Notes under the pieces: model-generated
What the model was told of the DNA's origin: nothing
Database searches by the model: none
The model's input: the letters and a program-made list of their open reading frames with translations, nothing else
Shown: positions 18,383-26,955 of the stretch, piece by piece
How the letters are laid out: each line of letters starts with the position of its first letter
How positions within the stretch are numbered: the stretch's first letter is position 1
Program-made: the position numbers and the translations under genes
Source of the DNA: Porticoccus sp041581635
Lineage (GTDB): Bacteria > Pseudomonadota > Gammaproteobacteria > Pseudomonadales > Porticoccaceae
Reading direction: 5' to 3'
Length of the DNA stretch: 58,665 nt
Assembly (NCBI GenBank): GCA_041581635.1
Contig: JBFICW010000014.1
Span: 1 to 58,665 of the forward strand

Positions 18383-18403
18383 AAGCGAAACCATCTTTCG
18401 CTT
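18383..18403 (+). other. Perfect 8-bp hairpin in the nirC leader
   Basis: AAGCGAAA and TTTCGCTT pair perfectly around a five-base loop (CCATC). There is no T-run after it, so it is not an intrinsic terminator as it stands. It could be a leader structure of the nirC transcript or an operator; no function is assigned. Confidence 0.35.
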
Positions 18404-18436
18404 ACCTGATACATGTCATAGTCGCTCTCATACGTT

Positions 18437-18829
18437 ATGGTGAATCATTCAAGCATGGAAAAGCGTACGGCCTATAAACCATCAGCCCCACTTCTCGCAG
18501 GATTCCTGTGCCTGAGCCTCAGCGGCACACCGTCAACTTGGCTGTTTGCCAATGAACTTGATTCAGTACGTCAAGAGGAGCTTCTGTACCTCCTTAAGCA
18601 AGATTGTGGATCCTGCCACGGCATGCGCCTCAAAGGTGGGCTAGGCCCTCCTCTATTACCAAATGCTCTAAAGGATAAGCCCGCCGCCTATATTACTCAG
18701 GTCATTAGTAAAGGGATTCCTGAATCAGCTATGCCACCATGGGAAAACCTGCTATCTGTCGACGAGATCGACTATCTGGTTTACCTTTTAAAGAATCCCG
18801 AATCAAACCTACTGAGTGAACATGACTGA
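18437..18829 (+). CDS. nirC: NirC-type periplasmic c-type cytochrome
   Basis: NirC is a small monoheme cytochrome c that can give electrons to NirS or take part in heme d1 maturation. After a hydrophobic export segment (about residues 18-37) comes the heme site CGSCH (Cys57, Cys60, His61) and a likely axial Met in AMPPW near residue 95. It is the first gene of nirC-F-D-L-G-H-J-N, and its stop overlaps the nirF start. The start has no strong ribosome site; a second ATG six codons downstream is possible. Confidence 0.88.
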   Translation: MVNHSSMEKRTAYKPSAPLLAGFLCLSLSGTPSTWLFANELDSVRQEELLYLLKQDCGSCHGMRLKGGLGPPLLPNALKDKPAAYITQVISKGIPESAMPPWENLLSVDEIDYLVYLLKNPESNLLSEHD

Positions 18830-20051
18830 AATGAAACCTTGGTATGCATTGAACACAGCATTATTGTCAGCTTGCTTGCTGGTTTTTTTCACCTCGCCTG
18901 CATGGAGCCAAACCTGTGATATTGGGTTGCGTGGTACGGGAGATCTCGGCGTTGTTATTGAGCGAGCGAGTGGCAGCTTACTGATTGTTGAACACAGCTC
19001 AGACAGCCTTCTATGCCGGGTAGAAGGACTCGGGGATCTATCTCATGCCTCCGCTGTATATTCAAGAGATGCTCGGTATACCTATATTTTTGGGCGTGAC
19101 GGCGGATTAACCAAAGTAGACATTCTCACTGGAGAGATTGTTAAACGAGTAATCCAGGGAGGAAACTCGATCGGCGGCGCTATCTCTCAGGATGGATCAC
19201 TGATTGCCGTGTCAAACTATGTCCCGGGTGGTGTAAAAATATTTAACAGCACCGATTTATCCTTGATCGCTGACATTCCCGCAACCATCCGACATGGCGA
19301 AGACGACTCAGCAAATGCTCAATCAAAAACGGTTGGTTTAGTCGACGCACCAGGGCAAAGGTTTATCTATTCATTGTTTGATGGTGATGCGACCTGGATT
19401 GCAGACCTATCAAAACCAGGCCAACCACAACTCACCAAATTCAACCAAATAGGCAAGCAACCATACGATGCGCTTATTTCTGGTGATGGCCGTTATTACA
19501 TTGCAGGATTGTTCGGGGAAGATGGACTGACAATGCTGGACCTTTGGCAACCCGAAAAAGGCGTTAAACGCATTCTGCCGACATACGGCCGGGGCCTCAA
19601 GAAATTACCCGTTTATAAAATGCCTCACCTGGAAGGTTGGGCAGTGGCCGGAGATTTGGTCTTTCTCCCGGCGATGGGATTACACCAAGTACTGGTTGTC
19701 AATAAAAACACATGGAAGGAGGCTTCACGCATAGAGCTAAAAGGTCAGCCTGTATTCGCCATGGCCCGTCCCGATGGGCGCCAAGTCTGGGTGAATTTTG
19801 CCTACCCCGATAACAACTGGATACAAGTCATTGATGTTCCCTCTCTGAGCGTTGTCAAAACACTCGACGTGGGGAAAGGGGCGCTTCATATGGAGTTTAC
19901 ACCTCGAGGAGAGAAAGTCTGGATCTCGATCCGGGACGAAGACCAGGTAAAAATCTTCGACACGCAAACTATGTCTTTGATTAAAACCCTAAATGCGGAA
20001 AAACCCAGTGGGATCTTTTTCAGCAACCGTGCAGGAAAGATAGGTCTGTAA
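18822..20051 (+). CDS. nirF: Heme d1 biosynthesis protein NirF
   Basis: NirF is a periplasmic beta-propeller protein related to the d1 domain of NirS and acts late in heme d1 synthesis. An ATG at 18822 (a GTG lies two codons earlier) leads into a signal sequence ending near TSPAWSQ, then repeated blade-like segments. Examples are DARYTYIFGRDGGLTKVDILTG and HLEGWAVAGDLVFLPAMG, matching the NirS/NirN/NirF superfamily. About 409 residues is normal. The start overlaps nirC and the stop overlaps nirD by one base, so the genes are tightly coupled. Confidence 0.92.
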   Translation: MTEMKPWYALNTALLSACLLVFFTSPAWSQTCDIGLRGTGDLGVVIERASGSLLIVEHSSDSLLCRVEGLGDLSHASAVYSRDARYTYIFGRDGGLTKVDILTGEIVKRVIQGGNSIGGAISQDGSLIAVSNYVPGGVKIFNSTDLSLIADIPATIRHGEDDSANAQSKTVGLVDAPGQRFIYSLFDGDATWIADLSKPGQPQLTKFNQIGKQPYDALISGDGRYYIAGLFGEDGLTMLDLWQPEKGVKRILPTYGRGLKKLPVYKMPHLEGWAVAGDLVFLPAMGLHQVLVVNKNTWKEASRIELKGQPVFAMARPDGRQVWVNFAYPDNNWIQVIDVPSLSVVKTLDVGKGALHMEFTPRGEKVWISIRDEDQVKIFDTQTMSLIKTLNAEKPSGIFFSNRAGKIGL

Positions 20052-20500
20052 TGGAATTATCCCATCTGGACAGGCAATTACTAAATGCTGCGCAGAAGAA
20101 TTTTCCACTGCACCCTCAACCATTCAAGGTATTGTCGGATCAACTGGGTATACCCGAACAAGAAATTATTGAACGCCTCGACATGCTCAAACAAAACAAG
20201 GCCATATCGAGGTTAGGCGCTGTATTCGATCACCAGCGTGCTGGTGCAAGCACGCTGGTAGCACTAGCCGTTCCAGAACAAGACATCGACGCTGTAGCTG
20301 AAGCCATAACCGCTCTTGATGAAGTCAATCACAACTATCAACGGGAACACAGGTTTAATCTATGGTTTGTCGTTAACGCATCGGATCAAGAAATTGTCGA
20401 CCATGTATTAAAGGAGATTACCGAAAAATTTGACTACCCTATTCTCGACCTGCCCATGGTAAAGAACTACCACATAGATCTGGGGTTCCCATTATGGTAG
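20051..20500 (+). CDS. nirD: Siroheme decarboxylase subunit NirD
   Basis: NirD is an Lrp/AsnC-fold protein that, with NirL, NirG and NirH, decarboxylates siroheme to didecarboxysiroheme. Residues 1-60 form a winged helix (LDRQLLNAAQKNFPLHPQPF), and a RAM-like ferredoxin fold follows. The family motif NHNYQREHRFNLWFV near residue 97 contains the His and Arg residues thought to act in decarboxylation. It closely resembles the third protein of this set (NirG), as expected. It does not act as a DNA-binding regulator in this pathway. Confidence 0.93.
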   Translation: MELSHLDRQLLNAAQKNFPLHPQPFKVLSDQLGIPEQEIIERLDMLKQNKAISRLGAVFDHQRAGASTLVALAVPEQDIDAVAEAITALDEVNHNYQREHRFNLWFVVNASDQEIVDHVLKEITEKFDYPILDLPMVKNYHIDLGFPLW

Positions 20501-20979
20501 ATCATTACGGTCAAAACGAAGTAAACGAACAAGAATTAAGACAAGTATTGCAGGAAGGCCTTCCCTTAGTTGCTCGACCTTACCTGCATATCGCCCAACA
20601 ATTATCCACCACAGAACACGCTGTTATAGAAAAGATTGCCGAATTAAAACAGCGGGGATTGATCAAACGGTTTGGCTTGGTATTACACCATCACGAGCTG
20701 GGCTATACCGCAAATTGCATGGTGGTATGGGATATTCCGGATCAAAATATCGAACAAATCGCCCAACAACTTTCACAAGAACCGCCTGTCACTCTGTGCT
20801 ATCAACGACCTCGTCGCGCCAACTGGCCGTTTAATTTATTTTGTATGATTCACGGTAAAGAGCGAACCCAAGTACAACAACAAATAGAGGCTCTGATTAA
20901 GAAACATCAGTTGGACTATCCATACGAACTGCTATTTAGCACCCGCCAATTCAAGCAACGAGGCGCTCGTTATGTGTAG
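20494..20979 (+). CDS. nirL: Siroheme decarboxylase subunit NirL
   Basis: This second Lrp/AsnC-like subunit has 161 residues. It has the winged-helix half (LPLVARPYLHIAQQLSTTE) and the L/H-type signature CYQRPRRANWPFNLFCMIHGK, where the D/G-type has NYQR. This places it with NirL/NirH rather than NirD/NirG. It overlaps nirD by 7 bases and the next gene by 8 bases, indicating a coupled operon and probably a D-L and G-H pairing of subunits. Confidence 0.9.
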   Translation: MVDHYGQNEVNEQELRQVLQEGLPLVARPYLHIAQQLSTTEHAVIEKIAELKQRGLIKRFGLVLHHHELGYTANCMVVWDIPDQNIEQIAQQLSQEPPVTLCYQRPRRANWPFNLFCMIHGKERTQVQQQIEALIKKHQLDYPYELLFSTRQFKQRGARYV

Positions 20980-21454
20980 TTCTCGTACCCTCCAACAACA
21001 GAAAATCGAGCTTACTGATTTCGAAAAACAACTTATCAATTGCTATCAAGGTGGCTTTCCTCTGGCCTCAGAGCCATTTCAGGTTATTGCAGACGAATTG
21101 AACTCAACCAGCCAGGAAGTGCAAAGAACTCTGAAAAACCTGTTGGACAATGGGGTGCTCACTCGTTTTGGTCCCCTCTATAACATTGAAAAGGTTGATG
21201 GCGCATTTTCTCTTTGCGCACTCAAAGTTCCCACCGAACGGTTTGATGAAATAGCAGAGCTGGTAAATAGCTACCCCGAGGTAGCGCATAACTATCAACG
21301 AGATCACGAGTGGAATATGTGGTTTGTTTTAGCAGATGAGACTGAGCAAGCCATTATTAAAGCATTTAACCAGATCTCCAGGGAAACGGGATGCCCAAGT
21401 TTAAACCTCCCCAAACAAACTGAATTTTTTGTTGGACTTCGATTTGAAGCATAG
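20972..21454 (+). CDS. nirG: Siroheme decarboxylase subunit NirG
   Basis: The 160-residue protein starts with Cys-Ser-rich residues, then a winged-helix segment (QLINCYQGGFPLASEPFQVIADEL) and the D/G-type active-site signature AHNYQRDHEWNMWFVLAD near residue 108. It is the paralogue of NirD in the four-protein arrangement D-L-G-H known from Pseudomonas and other denitrifiers. Some organisms fuse these into two proteins; here all four remain separate. Confidence 0.9.
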   Translation: MCSSRTLQQQKIELTDFEKQLINCYQGGFPLASEPFQVIADELNSTSQEVQRTLKNLLDNGVLTRFGPLYNIEKVDGAFSLCALKVPTERFDEIAELVNSYPEVAHNYQRDHEWNMWFVLADETEQAIIKAFNQISRETGCPSLNLPKQTEFFVGLRFEA

Positions 21455-21492
21455 GAATTGGAAGCGTAACCCCGTTATGAACGATACACCTT

Positions 21493-21972
21493 ATGAATGA
21501 CGCTCTGGCTAGGAAAATAATGGCCGCAACACAAAATGGACTGCCGGTGTGTGACCACCCCTATCAGGTCATTGCAGAGCAACTGGGTATCACGGAGAAA
21601 GAACTGTTGGATGCTATGAACAACATGATATCCCAAGGACTTATCAGGCGTATTGGACTGGTTCCCAACCACTACGCCTTGGGCTACCGATTTAATCTGA
21701 TGACGGTCTGGGATATTGACGACAGTGAGATACAGACGTTGGGCAGGCAAGTGGGACAACTCAGCTTTGTCAGCCACTGTTACCAGCGCCCACGCAAGTC
21801 TCCCGATTGGAATTTCAACCTATTTGCCATGGTTCATGGCCGAAGTGAAGGCGAGGTTAACCAACAGGTGGAGACCATACAGCAGCTGCTGGGCTCTGCC
21901 TGTAGTAACAGTGCCCAACTCAACAGTGTGAAAATTTTAAAGAAAACGGGTTTAAGAATCCGTAACGATTAG
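21493..21972 (+). CDS. nirH: Siroheme decarboxylase subunit NirH
   Basis: The fourth subunit has 159 residues. It has the winged-helix part (NGLPVCDHPYQVIAEQLGITEKE) and the L/H-type signature SHCYQRPRKSPDWNFNLFAMVHGR. The gap from nirG is 38 bases, the widest in this run. With NirD, L and G it completes the siroheme decarboxylase of the heme d1 pathway, feeding NirJ encoded next. Confidence 0.9.
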   Translation: MNDALARKIMAATQNGLPVCDHPYQVIAEQLGITEKELLDAMNNMISQGLIRRIGLVPNHYALGYRFNLMTVWDIDDSEIQTLGRQVGQLSFVSHCYQRPRKSPDWNFNLFAMVHGRSEGEVNQQVETIQQLLGSACSNSAQLNSVKILKKTGLRIRND

Positions 21973-21997
21973 AACCCGTGTAACAAAGGACGGTGAT

Positions 21998-23215
21998 ATG
22001 TTTCGTGTAACACAGTTCATGCAGGCACTCGCTAACCCCGAGCAGTCTCCTCCCCTACGCAAACCTCGCGGCCCAGTGGTTATCTGGAACTTAATTCGCC
22101 GCTGTAATCTATGTTGCAAACACTGCTATTCCATCAGTGCCGATACGGATTTCCCTGGTGAGCTCTCCACCGATCAAATCCAAACGGTGATGGATGACTT
22201 AAAAGACTTCCATGTTCCAGCCCTGATTCTCTCTGGCGGCGAACCATTATTGCGCCCGGATATTTACCGTATAGGGCGTTATGCCAAGGAGCATGGCTTC
22301 TATACAGGCCTATCAACCAATGGCACCTTAATTGATGAAAGCCATATTGAACCCCTGTTAGCAACGGGCTTTGACTATGTTGGCATTAGCATTGATGGTA
22401 TCGGCGAGACACACGACAGGTTCCGACAAATGGATGGTGCATTTGATGCTTCAATGCGGGCCGTACGACTTTGTCAGGACAATGGAATCAGAGTTGGTTT
22501 GCGATTCACTTTGACTCAGGATAATGCGCACGAACTGCCCGAACTACTCAAACTTGTCGATAACGAAGGTATCGACAAGTTTTATCTCTCCCACCTCAAC
22601 TATGCCGGGCGTGGCAACCGTAACCGCAAAGATGATGTCGTACATCAAATGACACGCTCCGCAATGGATCTACTATTTGAACGCTGCTGGAACGAAATTC
22701 AACAGGGCGAGGTCAAGGAGTACGTCACTGGAAACAACGATGCCGACGGCGTTTATCTACTGTATTGGGTACGAAAACACTTACCTGAAATGGAAGAGTT
22801 CGCCCGTCAAAGACTTGAACACTGGGGGGGGAATGCCTCAGGGCTCCATGTGGCAAATATCGATAACTTGGGCAATGTCCACCCAGACACCTTTTGGTGG
22901 GATTATCATCTGGGTAATGTCAAAGACCGCCCCTTCTCAGAAATATGGGAAGATCGATCTGACCCGCTCATGGCTGGATTAAAACAACAGCCAAGACAAT
23001 TAAAGGGGCGTTGTGGTGCATGTGAATACAAAAAAATCTGTGGCGGCAACACTCGAGTCAGGGCTTACCAATTAACCGGCGACCCTTGGCAGGAAGATCC
23101 AGCCTGCTACCTGTCTGATACTGAAATTGGCTTAACAGAAGAACACAACCGGTTACTGGTAACACCTTATAGCAAACAAAACATTCCTACAAAAGACATT
23201 ACATTTCCATCCTAA
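21998..23215 (+). CDS. nirJ: Heme d1 biosynthesis radical SAM protein NirJ
   Basis: NirJ is a radical SAM enzyme that removes two propionate side chains from didecarboxysiroheme. The cluster motif CNLCCKHC gives Cys36, Cys40 and Cys43 in CX3CX2C spacing. The SAM-binding region SGGEPLLRPDI follows, and the C-terminal SPASM-like cysteines are in CGACEYKKICGGNTRVRA for an auxiliary Fe-S cluster. The 405-residue length fits NirJ. The frame is preceded by AAAGGACGG, a good ribosome site. Confidence 0.95.
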   Translation: MFRVTQFMQALANPEQSPPLRKPRGPVVIWNLIRRCNLCCKHCYSISADTDFPGELSTDQIQTVMDDLKDFHVPALILSGGEPLLRPDIYRIGRYAKEHGFYTGLSTNGTLIDESHIEPLLATGFDYVGISIDGIGETHDRFRQMDGAFDASMRAVRLCQDNGIRVGLRFTLTQDNAHELPELLKLVDNEGIDKFYLSHLNYAGRGNRNRKDDVVHQMTRSAMDLLFERCWNEIQQGEVKEYVTGNNDADGVYLLYWVRKHLPEMEEFARQRLEHWGGNASGLHVANIDNLGNVHPDTFWWDYHLGNVKDRPFSEIWEDRSDPLMAGLKQQPRQLKGRCGACEYKKICGGNTRVRAYQLTGDPWQEDPACYLSDTEIGLTEEHNRLLVTPYSKQNIPTKDITFPS

Positions 23216-23219
23216 CAAG

Positions 23220-24758
23220 TTGATTATTATGTATTTTATACTTTTATCAATTGTGGTTTTTATCAGTCTGACGGCCAATCATGTGAGTGCAAAAACAACG
23301 GTTGATGGCACCCTCACATTCCAACAACATTGTGCCCAATGCCATGGCGCCGAACGATTAGGTGCCATGGGGCCAGCTTTACTGCCACAAAATTTAAGCC
23401 GGTTAAAAAAACCGGCCGCAATGGATGTGATCACTAATGGGCGAGTTGCAACACAAATGCCAGGATTTGCAGAGAAGTTGTCTTCGGCAGAAATAAGTGC
23501 ACTGGTTGAATATATCTACAAAGAGCCTTCGATCAGACCAGGCTGGGGAATCCAAGCGATTAATAAGTCCCACGTCATCCACTACAAGTCTGATCAGCTT
23601 GGCAATAAACCGGTCTTTGAGGCTGATCTGCAAAACCTGTTTATCGTTGTCGAGCTCGGCGATCATCACGCCACCCTGCTAGATGGCGACAAATTCGAAA
23701 CGATTCACCGCTTTAAAACCCGCTTTGCCGTACACGGTGGTCCAAAGTATACCCGAGACGGCCGATACGTTTTCTTTGCCTCACGTGACGGCTGGATTTC
23801 AAAATTCGACATCTACAACCTAAAAACAGTCGCCGAAGTACGCGCTGGAATTAACACACGCAATGTTGCTGTGTCCTATGATGGCCGCTATGTCGCCGTG
23901 GGCAACTATCTGCCCCACAACCTGGTAATTCTCGATGCAACAGACCTTTCTCTGGTCAAGGTACTTCCCACCGAGGGCAACAATGGCAAGACCTCCCGTG
24001 TCAGTGCTGTTTATACAGCACCCAACAGAACAAGTTTTATTGCAGCGCTCAAAGATATTCCCGAAGTCTGGGAAATCTCCTATGCCGATAAAGATAAAAA
24101 ACCAGATTTTGAGCCTCGACGTATTACCTTAGATGATTATCTAGATGATTTCTTTTTTAACCAAAGCTACTCACAGGTGATCGGTGCCGCGAGACCTACT
24201 GATAGTGGTAGCAAGAAATCAAAAATTAAGGGTGGATTGGTTATTGACCTCGATAGTGGTAAAAAAATTGCCGAACTGGCGTTACCGGGGATGCCACATT
24301 TAGGTTCTGGTATCACCTGGAACTATCAGGGTAAAACGGTATTAGCCTCCCCCAATTTCAGTACCGGTGCAATCAGTGTGATTGACATGGACAGCTGGGA
24401 GACAATAAAAACCATCAAGACCGAAGGGCCTGGTTTCTTTATGCGTAGCCATGCCAACAGCCCCTATGCATGGAGTGACGTATTCTTTGGCCCAAATAAA
24501 GACAAGATGCATATTATCGACAAAAGCACCCTGAAAATCATAAAGACACTCCAACCCGCGCCCGGAAAGACCTCTGGTCATGTAGAGTTCACAAAAGACG
24601 GTCGCTATGCTCTCGTCAGTATATGGGATATGGATGGCGAGCTGATCGTATACGACGCGAAGACACTCGAAGAAATAACAAGACTACCAATGAGCAAGCC
24701 CTCAGGGAAATATAACGTCTATAACAAAACCCACTATGAAGAGGGAACCAGCCATTAG
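23220..24758 (+). CDS. nirN: NirN, heme d1 dehydrogenase / cytochrome cd1-like protein
   Basis: NirN resembles NirS: an N-terminal cytochrome c domain (CAQCH, Cys38/Cys41/His42) after a signal sequence, then an eight-bladed propeller that binds d1. It performs the last oxidation of dihydro-heme d1 and passes the cofactor to NirS. It starts 4 bases after nirJ and ends the nirC-N operon. Propeller segments such as VHGGPKYTRDGRYVFFASRDGW parallel those in NirS. It is shorter than NirS (512 against 575 residues) and less conserved around the distal pocket, as expected for NirN. Confidence 0.92.
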   Translation: MIIMYFILLSIVVFISLTANHVSAKTTVDGTLTFQQHCAQCHGAERLGAMGPALLPQNLSRLKKPAAMDVITNGRVATQMPGFAEKLSSAEISALVEYIYKEPSIRPGWGIQAINKSHVIHYKSDQLGNKPVFEADLQNLFIVVELGDHHATLLDGDKFETIHRFKTRFAVHGGPKYTRDGRYVFFASRDGWISKFDIYNLKTVAEVRAGINTRNVAVSYDGRYVAVGNYLPHNLVILDATDLSLVKVLPTEGNNGKTSRVSAVYTAPNRTSFIAALKDIPEVWEISYADKDKKPDFEPRRITLDDYLDDFFFNQSYSQVIGAARPTDSGSKKSKIKGGLVIDLDSGKKIAELALPGMPHLGSGITWNYQGKTVLASPNFSTGAISVIDMDSWETIKTIKTEGPGFFMRSHANSPYAWSDVFFGPNKDKMHIIDKSTLKIIKTLQPAPGKTSGHVEFTKDGRYALVSIWDMDGELIVYDAKTLEEITRLPMSKPSGKYNVYNKTHYEEGTSH

Positions 24759-24782
24759 GCGGATATTGATGAAACAAATAGC

Positions 24783-25229
24783 CTATTGGCGTTGCTCACA
24801 GCCCAGTAAGTAGTTCTTAATGGACTCCAGCTTGGGCTCTATCGTTTTTAAACTCGCGCTGCCCGCTGAGAAGATCGACTTCAACACTAACAGGGCTTGT
24901 TCATAATCGGGACAGGATTGATATCGTCCGGTATCCCGAACATTATAAATGACCGCACATAATTCAAGACCACGCCAGTCAATACTCGATCGCTCTAATG
25001 GTGTATCGAACCTTTCTTTTTGGGTCCAGTCTTTTTCAGACCATCGTTGTGTTTCGGAGGCAATCAGCTGGCAATCCAGCCCCCAATATTTTGCCAGTTC
25101 ATCCCCTGTCAACGGTGGCCGCTCATTAGCAACCGCATCATTCGTCAAGTTATCAAGCTGTCCACAGTTGGGCCAGAACAAGATCAGTGACAACACCGGT
25201 GCTAAGAGAAAAAGTCTAGATTTCAACAT
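24783..25229 (-). CDS. Hypothetical exported protein beside a DNR site
   Basis: I do not recognise this 148-residue protein. It has an N-terminal hydrophobic export segment (residues 4-19, LFLLAPVLSLILFW) followed by a Cys, but the residues before it (PNC) do not make a good lipobox. The mature part has four further cysteines (LDCQLI, LCAVIY, SCPDY, GCEQRQ) that could form disulfides. It is the only gene of the inner island on the reverse strand apart from a tiny membrane peptide. Its start lies 36 bases from a perfect FNR/DNR box, so it may be induced with the nir genes. No strong ribosome site is seen. Confidence 0.6.
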   Translation of the reverse strand: MLKSRLFLLAPVLSLILFWPNCGQLDNLTNDAVANERPPLTGDELAKYWGLDCQLIASETQRWSEKDWTQKERFDTPLERSSIDWRGLELCAVIYNVRDTGRYQSCPDYEQALLVLKSIFSAGSASLKTIEPKLESIKNYLLGCEQRQ

Positions 25230-25264
25230 TAATTAGAGTCTATAAGGACTATCTATTAACTTTC

Positions 25265-25278
25265 TTGATGTCTATCAA
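25265..25278. promoter_or_regulatory. Perfect FNR/DNR box (TTGAT-N4-ATCAA)
   Basis: TTGATGTCTATCAA is an exact match to the FNR/DNR palindrome. It lies 69 bases upstream of the NosR/NirI-like gene on the forward strand and 36 bases upstream of the reverse-strand hypothetical gene. It can therefore serve both directions. The same 14 bases occur upstream of the regulator gene at 42468. Confidence 0.85.
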
Positions 25279-25346
25279 TAGTATTTATACTTAATCAAAG
25301 CATTCTTGTACCTATTACTGAGTTAAATCCAACGATCGGAAGACTT

Positions 25347-26882
25347 ATGGAGATTTTCAGGTGGCTACTGAGTGCCCTACTGCTGTTGACCGCTAGTTCG
25401 GCAATGGCGCTACAGGCTCCAGATATCTCAACGCTGAGACTAGAACAAATTAAACCCTGGTTTGAGGGAGTTACTGCCCTCGACACTCAAGCTAGCTCTC
25501 CAGGTTACCGTCTGGTGTATCGCAATGGAGACGTTCTGGGTGCAGTATTCTATAGCCATCAGATAAACCCCATACCTGCCTACTCGGGAAAACCCATTGC
25601 CACCTTGATGGCTATAGACACTCGGGCAAGTATTGTCGGACTAAAGATTGTCCAACATGAAGAGCCCATCCTTGTCGTCGGTGTTAAAGAAGAAGATCTA
25701 AAACGATTTACTGCTCAATACATCCACTTATTTGCATTGGACAAAGTTCGAGTGGATGCCGAAAATAGGCCTGGTTATGTTGGTATCGACGGTATTTCCA
25801 GTGCCACCATCACAGCCATGGTGCTTAACCGATCCATCATGGCCTCGGCAAAACAAGTGGCACAGGCATTAAGCTGGCCATCTCATATTGAAAATCTAGC
25901 AGTAACGCCACCAAAGTCCCCTACCGAGGCGGATCGCTGGAAAGAGCGGCTGGAACCCTGGTTAGACAGGCTGCCAACGGTTATCACCATCACCCTGGCA
26001 TTGATGTTATTGCTCTTTATTCTATTTTTTCAGGACTGGCTGGTTCGGAGACCGAAAGTATTCGGCATCCTTCGTACCGGTTATCTCCTATTTACCGTGA
26101 TATTTATTGGCTATGTATTTTCAGCTCAGCTCTCTATCGTCAATATGCTGGCGTTTATACAGACACTTGCCCATGGCTTCACTTGGGACACGCTGATGCT
26201 CGATCCAGCAATTTTCCTGCTCTGGAGCTTTATTGCGACCTCGATTCTACTCTGGGGTAGAGGTGTTTTTTGTGGGTGGCTTTGTCCTTTTGGCGCGATA
26301 CAGGATCTGATTCACGACCTTGCCCGAAAACTAAAGATCCCATCCTTTGAGTTTCCAAGCACCATTCATCAACGCCTTTGGGCTATTAAGTATTTTATTC
26401 TTATTGCCTTGGTAGGCATTTCATTAGACTCCTTCTCCACGGCAGCAGCCATGGCAGAAGTAGAGCCATTCAAGACCGTCATCACCTTAAAGTTTGCACG
26501 AGAGTGGGGCTACGCGGCCTACGCCTCATCCTTATTGTTTATCGGCGTTTTTAACAGTAAATTTTTCTGCAAGTATCTCTGCGCACTCGGTGCGGGACTG
26601 AGCATTCTTGGTCGATTTCGTATCTTTGACTGGATGCGAAGACGCAATGAATGTGGCAAGCCCTGCCAGGCCTGTGCAGCACTCTGCCAAAATGGGGCCA
26701 TTAAGCCTACCGGTGAAATTATTGATACCGAATGTCATTTTTGCCTGGAGTGCCAAGTCGCTTATTGGGACGATCATATATGTCCACCCCTGGTAGAAAA
26801 ACGTAAACGCCGAGAAAAACGTGAGCAGGCACGAAATCGACCGACTACAGTAAAAATAGTTGAAAGCTCTACAGATTCTTGA
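25347..26882 (+). CDS. nirI: NosR/NirI-family flavo-iron-sulfur membrane protein
   Basis: This polytopic membrane protein is thought to pass electrons to periplasmic nitrogen-oxide reductases or support their expression. A signal sequence leads into an FMN-binding domain with the motif GISSATIT near residue 150, where a Thr can carry covalent FMN. Five or so membrane helices follow, carrying the two cysteine motifs CGWLCPFGA and CKYLCALGAGLS. The C-terminal ferredoxin region has CGKPCQACAALCQNGAI and CHFCLECQVAYWDDHICPP. No nosZ is present and the next gene is nirS, so the NirI name is preferred over NosR. At 511 residues it is shorter than typical NosR, mainly in the periplasmic part. Its stop codon lies inside the nirS upstream box. 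Confidence 0.82.
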   Translation: MEIFRWLLSALLLLTASSAMALQAPDISTLRLEQIKPWFEGVTALDTQASSPGYRLVYRNGDVLGAVFYSHQINPIPAYSGKPIATLMAIDTRASIVGLKIVQHEEPILVVGVKEEDLKRFTAQYIHLFALDKVRVDAENRPGYVGIDGISSATITAMVLNRSIMASAKQVAQALSWPSHIENLAVTPPKSPTEADRWKERLEPWLDRLPTVITITLALMLLLFILFFQDWLVRRPKVFGILRTGYLLFTVIFIGYVFSAQLSIVNMLAFIQTLAHGFTWDTLMLDPAIFLLWSFIATSILLWGRGVFCGWLCPFGAIQDLIHDLARKLKIPSFEFPSTIHQRLWAIKYFILIALVGISLDSFSTAAAMAEVEPFKTVITLKFAREWGYAAYASSLLFIGVFNSKFFCKYLCALGAGLSILGRFRIFDWMRRRNECGKPCQACAALCQNGAIKPTGEIIDTECHFCLECQVAYWDDHICPPLVEKRKRREKREQARNRPTTVKIVESSTDS

Positions 26883-26892
26883 CAAGAATCAA
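26879..26892 (+). promoter_or_regulatory. FNR/DNR box upstream of nirS, starting in the nirI stop codon
   Basis: TTGACAAGAATCAA matches TTGA-N6-TCAA at all eight positions. Its TTGA includes the TGA stop of the preceding gene (26880-26882). It lies about 64 bases before the nirS start, a suitable position for class II activation. Confidence 0.8.
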
Positions 26893-26955
26893 TGGATTTT
26901 CAGCCACTTAGTACCACACTGATTAAGGAGAAACAGCCTTTTAAAGGAGGGCACC

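Noticed and set aside
25347..26882. Calling the flavo-iron-sulfur protein NosR and inferring N2O reduction
   Set aside because: No nosZ, nosD, nosF or nosY is present; adjacency to nirS supports NirI.
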